Origin: Ignavibacteriaceae bacterium
GTDB taxonomy: Bacteria > Bacteroidota > Ignavibacteria > Ignavibacteriales > Ignavibacteriaceae
Assembly (NCBI GenBank): GCA_023231105.1
Contig: JALNWB010000104.1
Coordinates: 1-14,131 of the forward strand
Reading direction: 5' to 3'
Length of the DNA: 14,131 bases
A program made the position numbers and the translations under genes. The notes beneath the pieces were generated by a model. That model ran no database searches, was not told the origin of the DNA, and saw only the letters and a list, made by a program, of their open reading frames with translations. Positions 1 through 8,161 of this stretch are shown in pieces. Position 1 is the stretch's first letter; the number at the start of each line of letters is the position of its first letter.

Positions 1-1
1 A

Positions 2-418
2 AACTTAATAAATCCAGCCGCCACAAAGAAAAATTTGCAGTTAATTAGTTTTGTTCCGCAAAGAAGTTATGTTTTTGGCGATATGAATATGCTTAATTCG
101 GTTTTACAAAATTTGGTTTCTAACGCTGTAAAATTTACAAATGAGTTCGGGGTCATCTCCATTTCTTCCGCCGAGAAAAACGACTATATGGAAATTACCG
201 TTGCCGATAACGGAGTTGGTATAAAAGAGAAAGATTTATCAAAATTATTTAAAATTGAGGAACACTTCTCAACAAAAGGGACGAAGGATGAATCGGGAAC
301 AGGGTTGGGGCTTTTATTGTGCAAAGAACTTGTTGAAAAACACGGCGGAACTATGTGGGTTGAAAGTGAATTTGGAAAAGGAACGAAATTTTATTTCACT
401 CTTCCAAAAGCATTGTAG
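2..418 (+). CDS. Sensor histidine kinase, C-terminal ATPase fragment (partial)
   Basis: The reading frame is open to the left edge, so only the last 138 residues are present; the missing N-terminal part should hold the sensor and the phospho-accepting histidine. What remains is a complete-looking HATPase_c domain that binds ATP and phosphorylates that histidine. The N box reads NLVSNAVKFTN, the G1 box DNGVGI, a short lid carries FSTKGT, and the G2 box is GTGLGL. It ends with the usual GTKFYFTLP strand. The layout resembles soluble or membrane PAS-type kinases common in Bacteroidota and Ignavibacteriota. No receiver domain follows. The stop codon TAG lies inside the palindrome at 411-446, so the last codons may have been recruited from that repeat. 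The next gene is on the opposite strand and convergent. The domain call is secure; the signal and partner regulator are unknown. Confidence 0.93.
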   Translation, partial: NLINPAATKKNLQLISFVPQRSYVFGDMNMLNSVLQNLVSNAVKFTNEFGVISISSAEKNDYMEITVADNGVGIKEKDLSKLFKIEEHFSTKGTKDESGTGLGLLLCKELVEKHGGTMWVESEFGKGTKFYFTLPKAL

Positions 419-446
419 AGACATGCCATGGCATGTCTCTACAATG
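411..446. repeat. Perfect 36-bp palindrome overlapping the kinase stop codon
   Basis: The left half is CATTGTAGAGACATGCCA and the right half is its exact reverse complement, giving 18-bp arms with no mismatch. It covers the last two codons and stop of the histidine kinase and lies just before the convergent end of the gene at 460. A further TCTCTAC copy sits shortly downstream near 452-458. Palindromes built on GTAGAGAC...GTCTCTAC occur as dispersed repeats in several bacterial phyla (recalled, not searched). It could fold as an RNA hairpin and act as a two-way terminator, although no T-tract follows on either side. Alternatively it is a REP- or MITE-like mobile remnant. Confidence 0.85.
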
Positions 447-459
447 GCAAATCTCTACG

Positions 460-756
460 TTAATTTAAAGAGAGTTGCGGGAAAAAAAGTTTTGTGTTCT
501 CGTGAAAAAGCATTTCGTCAATTTCAATTTCCATATATTTGTAAAGTGAAAACCCTACAAGCAGCCGCCAAACTTCAGGTTCCGACTCCGCATAAAAAGT
601 TAACCAAAGTTTTGTTCTGTCGGTTGATAATCCGTACGAAGTTATTTTCTTTTGATTCACAAGTTTGCTGATATATTCCTTCTGCGATGGAATTTGTTCA
701 ATATATTCCTCGGAAATTACTCCGGGGAATGATATGCTTACCATAAATTTTTTCAT
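460..756 (-). CDS. Small muconolactone-isomerase-like (ferredoxin-fold) protein
   Basis: Encodes about 98 residues beginning MKKFMVSISFPG. The pattern is a first beta strand, a helix rich in Q and K (EEYIEQIPSQKEYISKLV), a G-L-S-x-D-R-T-K-L-W strand, a helix starting SEPEVWRLL, and a last strand ending near MLFHENT. This resembles the muconolactone delta-isomerase-like/YCII-type dimeric alpha-beta barrel proteins. The family is mostly of unknown function outside catechol degradation, and no aromatic catabolism genes are nearby, so no reaction is assigned. The ATG at 756 is chosen because a GAGG ribosome site (763-766) lies six bases upstream. A longer TTG start at 768 would overlap that site. 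It could be co-directional with the glycosidase gene but is about 200 bases downstream of it, so a separate promoter is likely. Confidence 0.72.
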   Translation of the reverse strand: MKKFMVSISFPGVISEEYIEQIPSQKEYISKLVNQKKITSYGLSTDRTKLWLTFYAESEPEVWRLLVGFSLYKYMEIEIDEMLFHENTKLFFPQLSLN

Positions 757-952
757 ATAAATCCTCAATTAGTTGGATGTGTTTCTTAGATCAACACATT
801 TTTCCCTTAAAAAGTTTACTTCTTCTTGTTTTTTCTTCTACCTTTTTCTGTTAGTATTATCGAAGGAAGTTTACGAATATTTAATTGAAAAAACGGATTC
901 ACCTCATAGAGAATTCAATCTCAATTTACTATCGAGTGATGAAAAGAAACTA

Positions 953-2323
953 TTAATTAAATCCTAACTTCATTAATCCTTTTTTTACGTATTCGTCTTT
1001 CATCATGTATTTCCAAACAAAACCGCTCCGGTAGTTTTCAATCATTAACAACATTGGACCTTGATCGATTCCCAGGTTGTCTTTATCTATCCAATTTAAA
1101 GTAAGGTTAAATGAATCCATAAAACCATATTTGCCCCACAAACCTTTGTCGGCAAAGCGGTCGTACATCGATTTTAATGTCGGGATGCAAATCTCCGGCG
1201 CAAAAGGAATGGACGAACCGGCGGCATACGGAGCAATAGTTCCGTCATCAAAAGTTGAATCCGGTCCGGATGTTCCGCGCGCAGAATATCCGAAAAATAC
1301 TTTACCGTCAAAATTATTATTGCTCTCGGGACCATCACAGGCTGATAAACCCCACGTTAACGAATCGTATCCTTTCCATCCGTTTTGATTATCAATTGCA
1401 TATTTCCGCTGTACGTATGTTGCGCGGCGAGAATTTTCAAAATAATCAATCCCCTTATTCTTCATATAAGAATCTTCTTGGCAACGCATATCAAGCCATA
1501 ACAGAGAAAACTGATGAACGAATAATGCGGGAAAAACAACATGTCCTGAATTTTTCCCGTACGGCTCGCGCCATTGATAAAAGTTTAACCACGACTGATA
1601 CCCTTTCTCAACATCGGGCATATCGGCTCCGGCGGCGAGAATGTATAGAAACAATGCTTCAGTATAACCCCACCAACCGAGCGAGTTAAAACCTTTTTCG
1701 TCCCAGCCTAACGAAATGGTGTGGTTAAATGCGCCCTCTTTTTTTATTTCGAAGAAAGACCAGTTCATCCGCTTGGTTAAAGCTTCCGCAAGACTTCTAA
1801 TTTCTTTTTCAGTTGAATTATCTTCGCTATAATATTGTACGGCAAAGCGGATACCGGCAAGAAGCAGTCCGGTATCGATTGAAGAAAGTTCGCAATTCCA
1901 AACTCGTTTGCCGGTATTAAAATCTAAAAAATGATAATAAAAACCTTGATAACCCGTAGCTTTACTGTTTGTACTTTGCTCGGAATTAATTAAAAACCGG
2001 AAAAGATTAAGCGTAAACTGAGCGGCTTCATCGCGGGTGATCCATCTTTTTTCTGCGCCAAGCGCCCAAATAGGAATGCCAAAGCCTGTTGCCGCCATGC
2101 TCGCCGGTGAACCTGTTGTTGAGCGGTCTTTCACCAAACCGTTTTTAGGATTGGTTTCATTTATAAAATAAAGAAATGAGCGATACTGCAACGTATCGAG
2201 AAAAGACAATTCATCTTTTGAAGGTTGATATTTTTCTTTTTTGCCATCTCCGGCAATAATTGTAGAATTAATGGCGAGAAGCAAAAAGAGTCCGCTAATT
2301 ATGGCTGTTGTTTTTATCTTCAT
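953..2323 (-). CDS. Secreted glucoamylase-like protein (PF10091/GH144-like)
   Basis: A 456-residue protein with an N-terminal signal peptide (basic MKIKTT, hydrophobic stretch to about residue 22, probable cleavage near IIAG at 22-25). The mature part matches the glycoamylase-like domain, an (alpha/alpha)6 barrel. Recognisable blocks are FLDTLQYRSFLYF (41-53), KDRSTTGSPASMAATGFG (65-82), ELSSIDTGLLLAG (145-157), GWWGYTEALFLYILA (216-230), GYDSLTWGLSACDGP (318-332), DDGTIAPYAAGSSIPFAPE (359-377) and GIDQGPMLLMIENYRSGFVWK (from 418). Characterised relatives include GH144 endo-beta-1,2-glucanases, so export to the periplasm or outside and action on beta-glucans is a fair inference, but the substrate is not shown. 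The ATG at 2323 gives the signal peptide directly; no clear ribosome site precedes it. Length is normal for a single-domain member. The gene is divergent from uvrA and has no sugar transport genes (SusC/D) beside it. Confidence 0.88.
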   Translation of the reverse strand: MKIKTTAIISGLFLLLAINSTIIAGDGKKEKYQPSKDELSFLDTLQYRSFLYFINETNPKNGLVKDRSTTGSPASMAATGFGIPIWALGAEKRWITRDEAAQFTLNLFRFLINSEQSTNSKATGYQGFYYHFLDFNTGKRVWNCELSSIDTGLLLAGIRFAVQYYSEDNSTEKEIRSLAEALTKRMNWSFFEIKKEGAFNHTISLGWDEKGFNSLGWWGYTEALFLYILAAGADMPDVEKGYQSWLNFYQWREPYGKNSGHVVFPALFVHQFSLLWLDMRCQEDSYMKNKGIDYFENSRRATYVQRKYAIDNQNGWKGYDSLTWGLSACDGPESNNNFDGKVFFGYSARGTSGPDSTFDDGTIAPYAAGSSIPFAPEICIPTLKSMYDRFADKGLWGKYGFMDSFNLTLNWIDKDNLGIDQGPMLLMIENYRSGFVWKYMMKDEYVKKGLMKLGFN

Positions 2324-2452
2324 TTGAGTGGTTTCTTATTTTTAAGGAAATATTTTATGACAAAATAAAAAAATAAATTCAAGCGGCAAAGGAATTCAGC
2401 GCACAGAAAGTTTGTTATATTTCCGGTAGAATTTTAAGAACTTAATGAGCAT

Positions 2453-5212
2453 ATGACAGAAAAAATAATTCGTGTAAAAGGGGCAAGGCAGCATAACTTA
2501 AAAAATGTTGATCTTGAAATTCCGGGCAATAAACTTGTAGTGTTTACCGGCGTTAGCGGAAGCGGCAAATCTTCACTTGTGTTCGATACTATTTATGCCG
2601 AAGGGCAGCGGCGTTATGTTGAAAGTTTATCTTCCTACGCGCGGCAGTTTTTAGAACGCATTAACAAACCCGATGTTGATCTAATCACGGGAATCAGCCC
2701 TGCCGTTGCCATCGAACAAAAAACCGGTTCAAAAAATACGCGCTCAACGGTTGGCACAACTACCGAAGTGTATGATTATCTTCGCCTTTTATTTGCGCGC
2801 GTCGGCAAAACGATCTGCTTTAACTGCGGAAAGGAAGTGAAGAAAGATACAACAACCACCGTTGTTGAATTTTTAGCGTCACTGAATGAAGGAACGAAAT
2901 GTTATCTCGCGTTCCCGCTAACCGCTCATGAAGGAAGAAATGTAAAAGAAGAAATTGATTTGATGAAGAAGCGCGGATTTTTCAGAATCTTTTACAAAAA
3001 TGAATTGTATGATTTAAATGAAACAACCGTTAATCCGAAATTAAAAAAAGATGTGCGCGTTGTTGTTGAACGGTTAAAAGTTTCTCAAGAAAATTTGCGC
3101 GAAAAACTTGCCGATTCAATTGAAACAACTTTTAAAGAAGGTGAAGACAGACTCGTAATTATCAATGCGGAAACAAACGAGCAAACCGAATTCAACAAAT
3201 TTTACGAGTGTTGCGGCATCCGTTATGAAGAACCTGAGCCGCGGTTTTTCTCTTTCAACAATCCGTTCGGCGCTTGCCCTGTATGCCAGGGATTCAGCAA
3301 AATTATCGGCGTTGATATGCAACTGGTGGTTCCGAATCCAAATTTAACTTTGTTGGAAGGAGCAATTGCCCCGTGGCGCACTCCAAAGTTCAGCCAGCAT
3401 TTACGCGAGTTGGTTCAGCATGCAAAAAAATATGAAATTCCTTTAACCATTCCATTTAAAGAAATAAAACCCGATACGGTAAACCTTATCTGGAGCGGGA
3501 CAAAAGACTTTACCGGCATTACTGAATTTTTTGAAAAGCTCGAAGGCAAAACATACAAAATGCACATCCGCATTTTACTTAGTAAATACCGCGGTTATAC
3601 AACATGTCAAGCGTGCAAAGGCAGCCGGTTGCGGCGCGAAGCGCTTCAAGTAAAAGTGCAGGATCGCTCAATTTATGATATTGTAAAACTTCCAATAGAT
3701 AAATCGCTTTCTTTCTTTAAAGAGTTGAAGTTAACGGAATATGAAACGAAAATTGCAGAACGCATTTTAAAAGAATTGCAAAGACGGTTATCTTTTTTAA
3801 ATGATGTCGGACTTAGCTACTTAACGCTTGACCGTTTAAGCTCAACGCTTTCCGGCGGAGAAACACAACGGATAAATTTAGCAACGGCTCTCGGTTCCGC
3901 GCTTGTCGGGACGCTTTACGTTTTAGACGAGCCGAGCATCGGGCTGCATCCGCGCGATAACGAAAAACTTATCCGCATTTTGAAAAACCTGCGCGACATT
4001 GGCAACTCCGTTCTTGTGGTTGAACATGACGAAGAAATGATTCGCGCGGCTGATCTTGTTGTGGATATGGGTCCAAAGGCAGGTCAACACGGTGGAGAAA
4101 TTATTGCGCAAGGAACCGCGGAAGAAATTATTAGGAATGAAAAATCGATAACGGGAAAATATTTATCCGGGAAATTATCTATTCCTTTACCTCAAAAAAG
4201 AAAAACGGAACAAACTTCATCATTAAAGATTGTTGGCGCGCGCGAACATAATCTAAAAAATATTGATATTGAAATTCCGCTCCATAAATTAGTTGTTGTT
4301 ACCGGCGTAAGCGGTTCCGGGAAAAGCACGCTTATTCACGATGTTCTTTACGGCGGTACCGCAAAATATCTTGGAATGAATCCCGCCTCAATCGGAAATT
4401 TCGATGAGATAAAAGGGACGCAGTACATTGATCATATTGAAATTGTTGATCAATCGCCGATAGGAAAATCTCCCCGCTCAAACCCGGTGAGTTATATAAA
4501 AACATTTGAATTGATCCGCGAACTTTTTGCATCGACACATCAAGCAAGAGCGCGCGGATACAAACCCGGATTCTTTTCCTTCAACGTTCCCGGCGGAAGA
4601 TGCGAAACTTGTTCCGGCGACGGATTCATCAAAGTTGAAATGCAGTTCCTTGCCGATATTTATTTAGAATGTGAAGACTGCAAAGGAACCCGCTTTAAAA
4701 AAGAAATCCGCGAAATAACTTTCCGCGGGAAAAATCTTGTTGAAGTTTTGGAAATGACTGTTGATGAAGCGGTAGAACATTTTCATGGAAATGATAAAAT
4801 TGTTCGTTCGTTAAAAGTTCTTGCCGATGTTGGTTTGGGCTATATAAAACTTGGTCAACCGTCAAACACACTTTCCGGCGGAGAAGCCCAACGAATAAAA
4901 TTAGCGCTTCATCTAACTGCACAGCATGACCGGAAGCATACCCTATTTATTTTTGATGAACCGACCACCGGGCTTCATTTTGACGATATATCAAAATTGC
5001 TGAAATGTTTTGAGATGCTGCTGGAGAAAAATAATTCGGTTGTAATAATTGAACATAACCTGGACGTGATCAAATGCGCCGACCATGTAATTGATCTGGG
5101 TCCCGAAGCCGGTGAAAACGGCGGTGAAATTGTTGCAGCCGGGACACCGGAAGAGATTGCTGCCAACGACTGCTCGTTAACAGGAAAATTTTTAAAGCAA
5201 AGATTGAAATAG
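2453..5212 (+). CDS. uvrA: UvrA, excinuclease ABC damage-recognition ATPase
   Basis: Subunit A of the UvrABC nucleotide excision repair nuclease; it dimerises, scans DNA for lesions and loads UvrB. The 919 residues hold two ABC ATPase modules: Walker A GVSGSGKSS (33-41) and GVSGSGKST (618-626), signatures LSGGETQRI (466-474) and LSGGEAQRI (807-815), Walker B LYVLDEPSIGLHP (488-500) and LFIFDEPTTGLHF (831-843). The CQACKGSRL block (385-393) is intact. The C-terminal zinc module is complete (Cys717, 720, 740, 743). The first zinc module is odd: Cys275 and Cys278 are present, Cys254 aligns with the second ligand, but the first ligand position is Tyr251, with a Cys at 253 instead. The length is slightly below the usual 940. 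The ATG at 2453 begins the conserved I-x-V-x-G-A-R-x-H-N-L-K-N start; a TATATT at 2416-2421 is a weak -10 candidate. It appears monocistronic, between divergent and convergent neighbours. Confidence 0.97.
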   Translation: MTEKIIRVKGARQHNLKNVDLEIPGNKLVVFTGVSGSGKSSLVFDTIYAEGQRRYVESLSSYARQFLERINKPDVDLITGISPAVAIEQKTGSKNTRSTVGTTTEVYDYLRLLFARVGKTICFNCGKEVKKDTTTTVVEFLASLNEGTKCYLAFPLTAHEGRNVKEEIDLMKKRGFFRIFYKNELYDLNETTVNPKLKKDVRVVVERLKVSQENLREKLADSIETTFKEGEDRLVIINAETNEQTEFNKFYECCGIRYEEPEPRFFSFNNPFGACPVCQGFSKIIGVDMQLVVPNPNLTLLEGAIAPWRTPKFSQHLRELVQHAKKYEIPLTIPFKEIKPDTVNLIWSGTKDFTGITEFFEKLEGKTYKMHIRILLSKYRGYTTCQACKGSRLRREALQVKVQDRSIYDIVKLPIDKSLSFFKELKLTEYETKIAERILKELQRRLSFLNDVGLSYLTLDRLSSTLSGGETQRINLATALGSALVGTLYVLDEPSIGLHPRDNEKLIRILKNLRDIGNSVLVVEHDEEMIRAADLVVDMGPKAGQHGGEIIAQGTAEEIIRNEKSITGKYLSGKLSIPLPQKRKTEQTSSLKIVGAREHNLKNIDIEIPLHKLVVVTGVSGSGKSTLIHDVLYGGTAKYLGMNPASIGNFDEIKGTQYIDHIEIVDQSPIGKSPRSNPVSYIKTFELIRELFASTHQARARGYKPGFFSFNVPGGRCETCSGDGFIKVEMQFLADIYLECEDCKGTRFKKEIREITFRGKNLVEVLEMTVDEAVEHFHGNDKIVRSLKVLADVGLGYIKLGQPSNTLSGGEAQRIKLALHLTAQHDRKHTLFIFDEPTTGLHFDDISKLLKCFEMLLEKNNSVVIIEHNLDVIKCADHVIDLGPEAGENGGEIVAAGTPEEIAANDCSLTGKFLKQRLK

Positions 5213-5276
5213 CTTGGCAGAAAAACAAAAAGCAAATGACAAACATGAACTAAAATCAATAAAGCGAGAGAATGAC

Positions 5277-5327
5277 TGAATGAAGATGAATGGATGAATG
5301 TTTTTCATTCATTCATGCAATCATTCA
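5277..5327. terminator. Imperfect hairpin between convergent genes, possible bidirectional terminator
   Basis: Bases 5290-5300 pair with 5306-5316 (eleven pairs including one G-T wobble) around a TTTTT loop, and bases 5277-5282 can pair with 5322-5327 beyond an internal mismatch region. The sequence is made almost wholly of GAATG/ATTC units. It lies about 65 bases after the uvrA stop and 100 bases after the stop of the opposing kinase gene, where a shared terminator would be expected. No T-run follows the stem on either strand, so intrinsic termination is uncertain; it may simply be an ATTC-type low-complexity repeat. Confidence 0.4.
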
Positions 5328-5351
5328 TTCGATGATTACAAATTATTTAGT

Positions 5352-5366
5352 TCTGGCTCTGCCAGA
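5352..5366. repeat. Short palindrome TCTGGC-TCT-GCCAGA
   Basis: A perfect 6-bp stem with a 3-base loop in the spacer between the uvrA and hybrid kinase 3' ends. On the minus strand it follows the kinase stop by about 60 bases and could add to termination, but only A/T-rich sequence rather than a T-run follows. It is followed (5401-5423) by two loosely repeated TACTGCC/TGCCTACTG units. REP-like origin is possible. Confidence 0.4.
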
Positions 5367-5425
5367 TTATGAATAAGAAGACAGAATGTGATTGGTTTCT
5401 GCTTACTGCCAATTGCCTACTGACT

Positions 5426-8146
5426 TCATTTCACTTTTTTTTCAAGCACTTCTCCCATCAATTGCAGCAAGGCTGTTTTTGTAAAAGGTTTAGAAATATA
5501 ATGCGAACACCCTGCACCTAAAAATTCTTCTTTAGCTCCGCGCATTGCATACGCGGTAATTGCTATAATCGGCGTTTGTTGATATTGCATCATCTCGCGG
5601 ATAAGTTTTGTGGTTTGCATACCGTCTATTCCTTTGGCAAGATTAATATCCATTAAGATAGCTTCGTATTTATTTCCTCTCGCCATCACAACTCCTTCCT
5701 GCCCGCTCTTTGCCCAATCAAGTGAAACGACATTTTTAAGAAAATGATTAACCACGGAAAATGAAATTTCTTCATCTTCTACATAAAGCACTTTTCTCAA
5801 TTGATTCGGTTTTACCGGCTCCTCCGTTGCTTTCTGAATTTCTCCAAAGTCCAAAGGATGCTGTGCAGATTGTTCCGAAATACCATTTTCTTTTTTCACC
5901 AAAATTTCTTTTATGTCAAAATTATTATCCATCGGCAGTTTAATTGTAAATGTTGAACCTTTCCCTACTTCACTTTCCACCGAGACTTTTCCGTTTAATT
6001 TTTCAATGAAATTTTTAGTAATAGTTAAACCGAGCCCGTTTCCTTCAAAACTTCTACCGATTCCTTCACTTGCCTGGCGGAATTCTTCCCAAATAATATC
6101 TTGTTGGTCTTTCGGAATGCCTATACCTGTATCGCAAATCTGAATTACTGCGAAGTTTCCGTCCTCTGCTTTTTCCAAAGAGGCTTTTACAGTTACACCG
6201 CCTTTATTAGTAAACTTCAATCCGTTGTTTATTAAGTTATTGATGGCGTGACGCAACATCCGTTCGTCTGAGGCTATTATTAGCGTATCGGTTTGCAATT
6301 CTTTTTTCAGATAAAGATTTCTTCCCTTTGCTATCGGTTGGAACATACCGCAGACTTCATCGATAATCTGTAGAAGATTGAATTTGGTTGGTTTAATAAT
6401 AACGCGTTCTTTTTCAATTTGTGCAAGGTCTAAAATAATGTTTAGCGTCTCCATTAACCGGTTTCCCCCCTTGTTCATCATTACTGCCATACTTTTTACT
6501 TCATCGGGCAAATCCATTCCTATCATCAATTCGGTAAAGCCGAGGATGGGAATCATCGGGGTGCGAAGTTCATGACTCATGTTTTCCAGAAAGTTGGTTT
6601 TAACTTTGTTCGCTTCTTCGGCTTTTTCTTTTGCAATAATTATTTCTCGTTCCGCTTGCTTCTTTTCTGTAACGTTCCGGAAAATGCTTAACAGCAGCGG
6701 AGGTTGTCCTTCTATTTCAACGAATGAATTGGTAAGTTCAATCGACATCGGCTTGCCGTTCCACAGCGTAATATCTCTTTCCATAAAAGGCTGAATGGTT
6801 CTTTCTCTGAAATGGTGCACAAAAGAAGCCACATCGTTGAAGCCTGAGTCAAGACCATAAACATCCGCAAAACTTTTTCCGATAATTTCATTTTTGTCTT
6901 TTTCAAAAAGTTTTGCGAAGGCATTATTTACCGAAACGATCATTCCATGTTCATCCGTAAGCCGAATGCCGTCTATCGAACTTTCCCAAACAGTGCGGAA
7001 GTGAAGTTCTGATTGCTTCAGCATTTCTTCTTTTAATTTATCTTGAGTAATATCATCCTTAATTGCAAGAAAGTTTGTGATTTTTCCTTCATTATTTTTA
7101 ATAGGAGAAATTGTTGTAGCCTCCCAATAAAATGAGCCGTCTTTTCTTTTATTATGAAAAGTGCCTCTCCATTCACTTCCTGCAAAAATGCATTCCCACA
7201 TTTTTTTATACTCTTCAGTCGGTGTTTCACCGGATTTTAAGATTCGCGGATTTCGTCCTTTTACTTCTTCAAAAGTATAACCGGTTGTCTCTTCAAATTT
7301 CTTATTCACGTATTCGATATTTCCAACAAGATCAGTAATAACAATAGCGCCTGCGGATTGTTCTACCGCCTGTGAAAGTTTTTTAATTTCTCCTTCCGTA
7401 AGTTTCTGTTCGGTTATATCGGTGAATACGCCAAGCAGTAATGGTTTTTCATATTCACTTTCTATAAATGAATTTACAACCCGGAACCAAACTTTTTTAT
7501 CATTCCAAAGGATAAATTCTTTTTCAACGAGCGGCAAAACAGTTCTTGTTTTAAATCGTTCTTGATGTTTCTGTTGAATACTTAGACTATCTCGTGAGGA
7601 ATAAATTACCGATAAGTGAAAACCTTCTAATTCTTCTTTCGTTTTTCCAACTATTTGGCAAAAAGCATTGTTGACTGCAATAATCATCCCCTCTTCATTT
7701 GTAAGCCGCATTCCACTGGCAGCGTTCTCCCAAACGGAACGAAAATGTAATTCCGATTTACGCAATGCTTCTTCCGTTTGTTTCCGTTCGGTAATTTCTT
7801 GCGCAACTCCAGTAAAACCAGCTAATTTCCCATCTATGTAAAGCAGATTTACTAAAAAGCTAAGCCAACCAACTTTGCCCGATGCGTTCAAATAGCGAAA
7901 ATCTATGCTGCGATCTCGTTCATATTTTTTGAGTTGACTAAGAAAGTATGAATGAACTTTTGTTCGATCATCAGGGTGAACAAACGAGAGATAAAATTTC
8001 CCCACAAGATCTTTATTCTCATAACCGAGTACCTCGGAAGCAGCTTGATTTGCATAAATAAACTTCCCGCGTACACTCGTGTTGAAAAGAATAGCTTTTG
8101 TTCCTTCAGCAATTTTACGGAATTTCTTTTCTGATTCATTAATCAA
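5426..8146 (-). CDS. Soluble hybrid histidine kinase: four PAS, HisKA, HATPase, receiver
   Basis: A 906-residue hybrid sensor kinase with no membrane segment, so probably cytoplasmic. Domains: PAS at about 8-121, 131-247, 255-368 and 379-494, each closing with a D-I-T-E-type linker; HisKA with NMSHELRTP and phospho-accepting His525; HATPase with N box NLINNGLKFT (637-646), G1 DTGIGI (672-677) and G2 GNGLGL (702-707); receiver at 785-902 with Asp791, phospho-acceptor Asp833, Thr864 and Lys886. All catalytic residues are present. There is no output domain after the receiver, so an Hpt protein or another regulator should take the phosphate. The second and fourth PAS (both beginning SELHFR.VWE) look like internal duplicates. 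The start is a TTG with only a GAAGAG nearby; the next Met is at about residue 146. The frame is the same as the upstream 1340-aa gene, separated by one TAA and four codons, so this may be the 3' part of a single broken gene. Confidence 0.9.
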   Translation of the reverse strand: MINESEKKFRKIAEGTKAILFNTSVRGKFIYANQAASEVLGYENKDLVGKFYLSFVHPDDRTKVHSYFLSQLKKYERDRSIDFRYLNASGKVGWLSFLVNLLYIDGKLAGFTGVAQEITERKQTEEALRKSELHFRSVWENAASGMRLTNEEGMIIAVNNAFCQIVGKTKEELEGFHLSVIYSSRDSLSIQQKHQERFKTRTVLPLVEKEFILWNDKKVWFRVVNSFIESEYEKPLLLGVFTDITEQKLTEGEIKKLSQAVEQSAGAIVITDLVGNIEYVNKKFEETTGYTFEEVKGRNPRILKSGETPTEEYKKMWECIFAGSEWRGTFHNKRKDGSFYWEATTISPIKNNEGKITNFLAIKDDITQDKLKEEMLKQSELHFRTVWESSIDGIRLTDEHGMIVSVNNAFAKLFEKDKNEIIGKSFADVYGLDSGFNDVASFVHHFRERTIQPFMERDITLWNGKPMSIELTNSFVEIEGQPPLLLSIFRNVTEKKQAEREIIIAKEKAEEANKVKTNFLENMSHELRTPMIPILGFTELMIGMDLPDEVKSMAVMMNKGGNRLMETLNIILDLAQIEKERVIIKPTKFNLLQIIDEVCGMFQPIAKGRNLYLKKELQTDTLIIASDERMLRHAINNLINNGLKFTNKGGVTVKASLEKAEDGNFAVIQICDTGIGIPKDQQDIIWEEFRQASEGIGRSFEGNGLGLTITKNFIEKLNGKVSVESEVGKGSTFTIKLPMDNNFDIKEILVKKENGISEQSAQHPLDFGEIQKATEEPVKPNQLRKVLYVEDEEISFSVVNHFLKNVVSLDWAKSGQEGVVMARGNKYEAILMDINLAKGIDGMQTTKLIREMMQYQQTPIIAITAYAMRGAKEEFLGAGCSHYISKPFTKTALLQLMGEVLEKKVK

Positions 8147-8158
8147 CTCTTCGGCATA

Positions 8159-8161
8159 TTA
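8159..8161 (-). other. In-frame TAA splitting a giant PAS-kinase reading frame
   Basis: On the minus strand the codons read GAT ATT ACG GAA AAA TAA TAT GCC GAA GAG TTG ATT AAT GAA, that is D-I-T-E-K-stop-Y-A-E-E-L-I-N-E. The stop occupies the position that is Lys in nearly every other PAS linker of this locus (for example DITERKTAE, DVTEKKQ, DITQRKNAE). One A-to-T change of AAA would create it. The frame is open for 4,020 bases before it and 2,730 bases after it. Confidence 0.9.

Noticed and set aside
255..671. Open frame of 138 codons on the plus strand
   Set aside because: It is in another frame across the kinase ATPase domain and runs antisense through the small minus-strand gene; no family resemblance.
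773..967. Open frame of 64 codons on the plus strand
   Set aside because: Needs a TTG start without a ribosome site, overlaps the 3' end of the glycosidase gene, and its translation has low-complexity Phe/Leu-rich sequence. Treated as non-coding spacer.
1077..1689. Two plus-strand frames opposite the glycosidase gene
   Set aside because: They mirror a well-supported minus-strand coding region and have no recognisable protein features.
5277..5330. CRISPR-like array
   Set aside because: The GAATG/ATTC units are only 4-5 bases, form an inverted structure, and have no regular spacers.
8146..8161. Programmed ribosomal frameshifting at the AAAAA run before the TAA
   Set aside because: Both sides are in the same frame, so a single shift would leave the correct frame rather than bypass the stop. 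Nonsense change, reinitiation or readthrough fit better.
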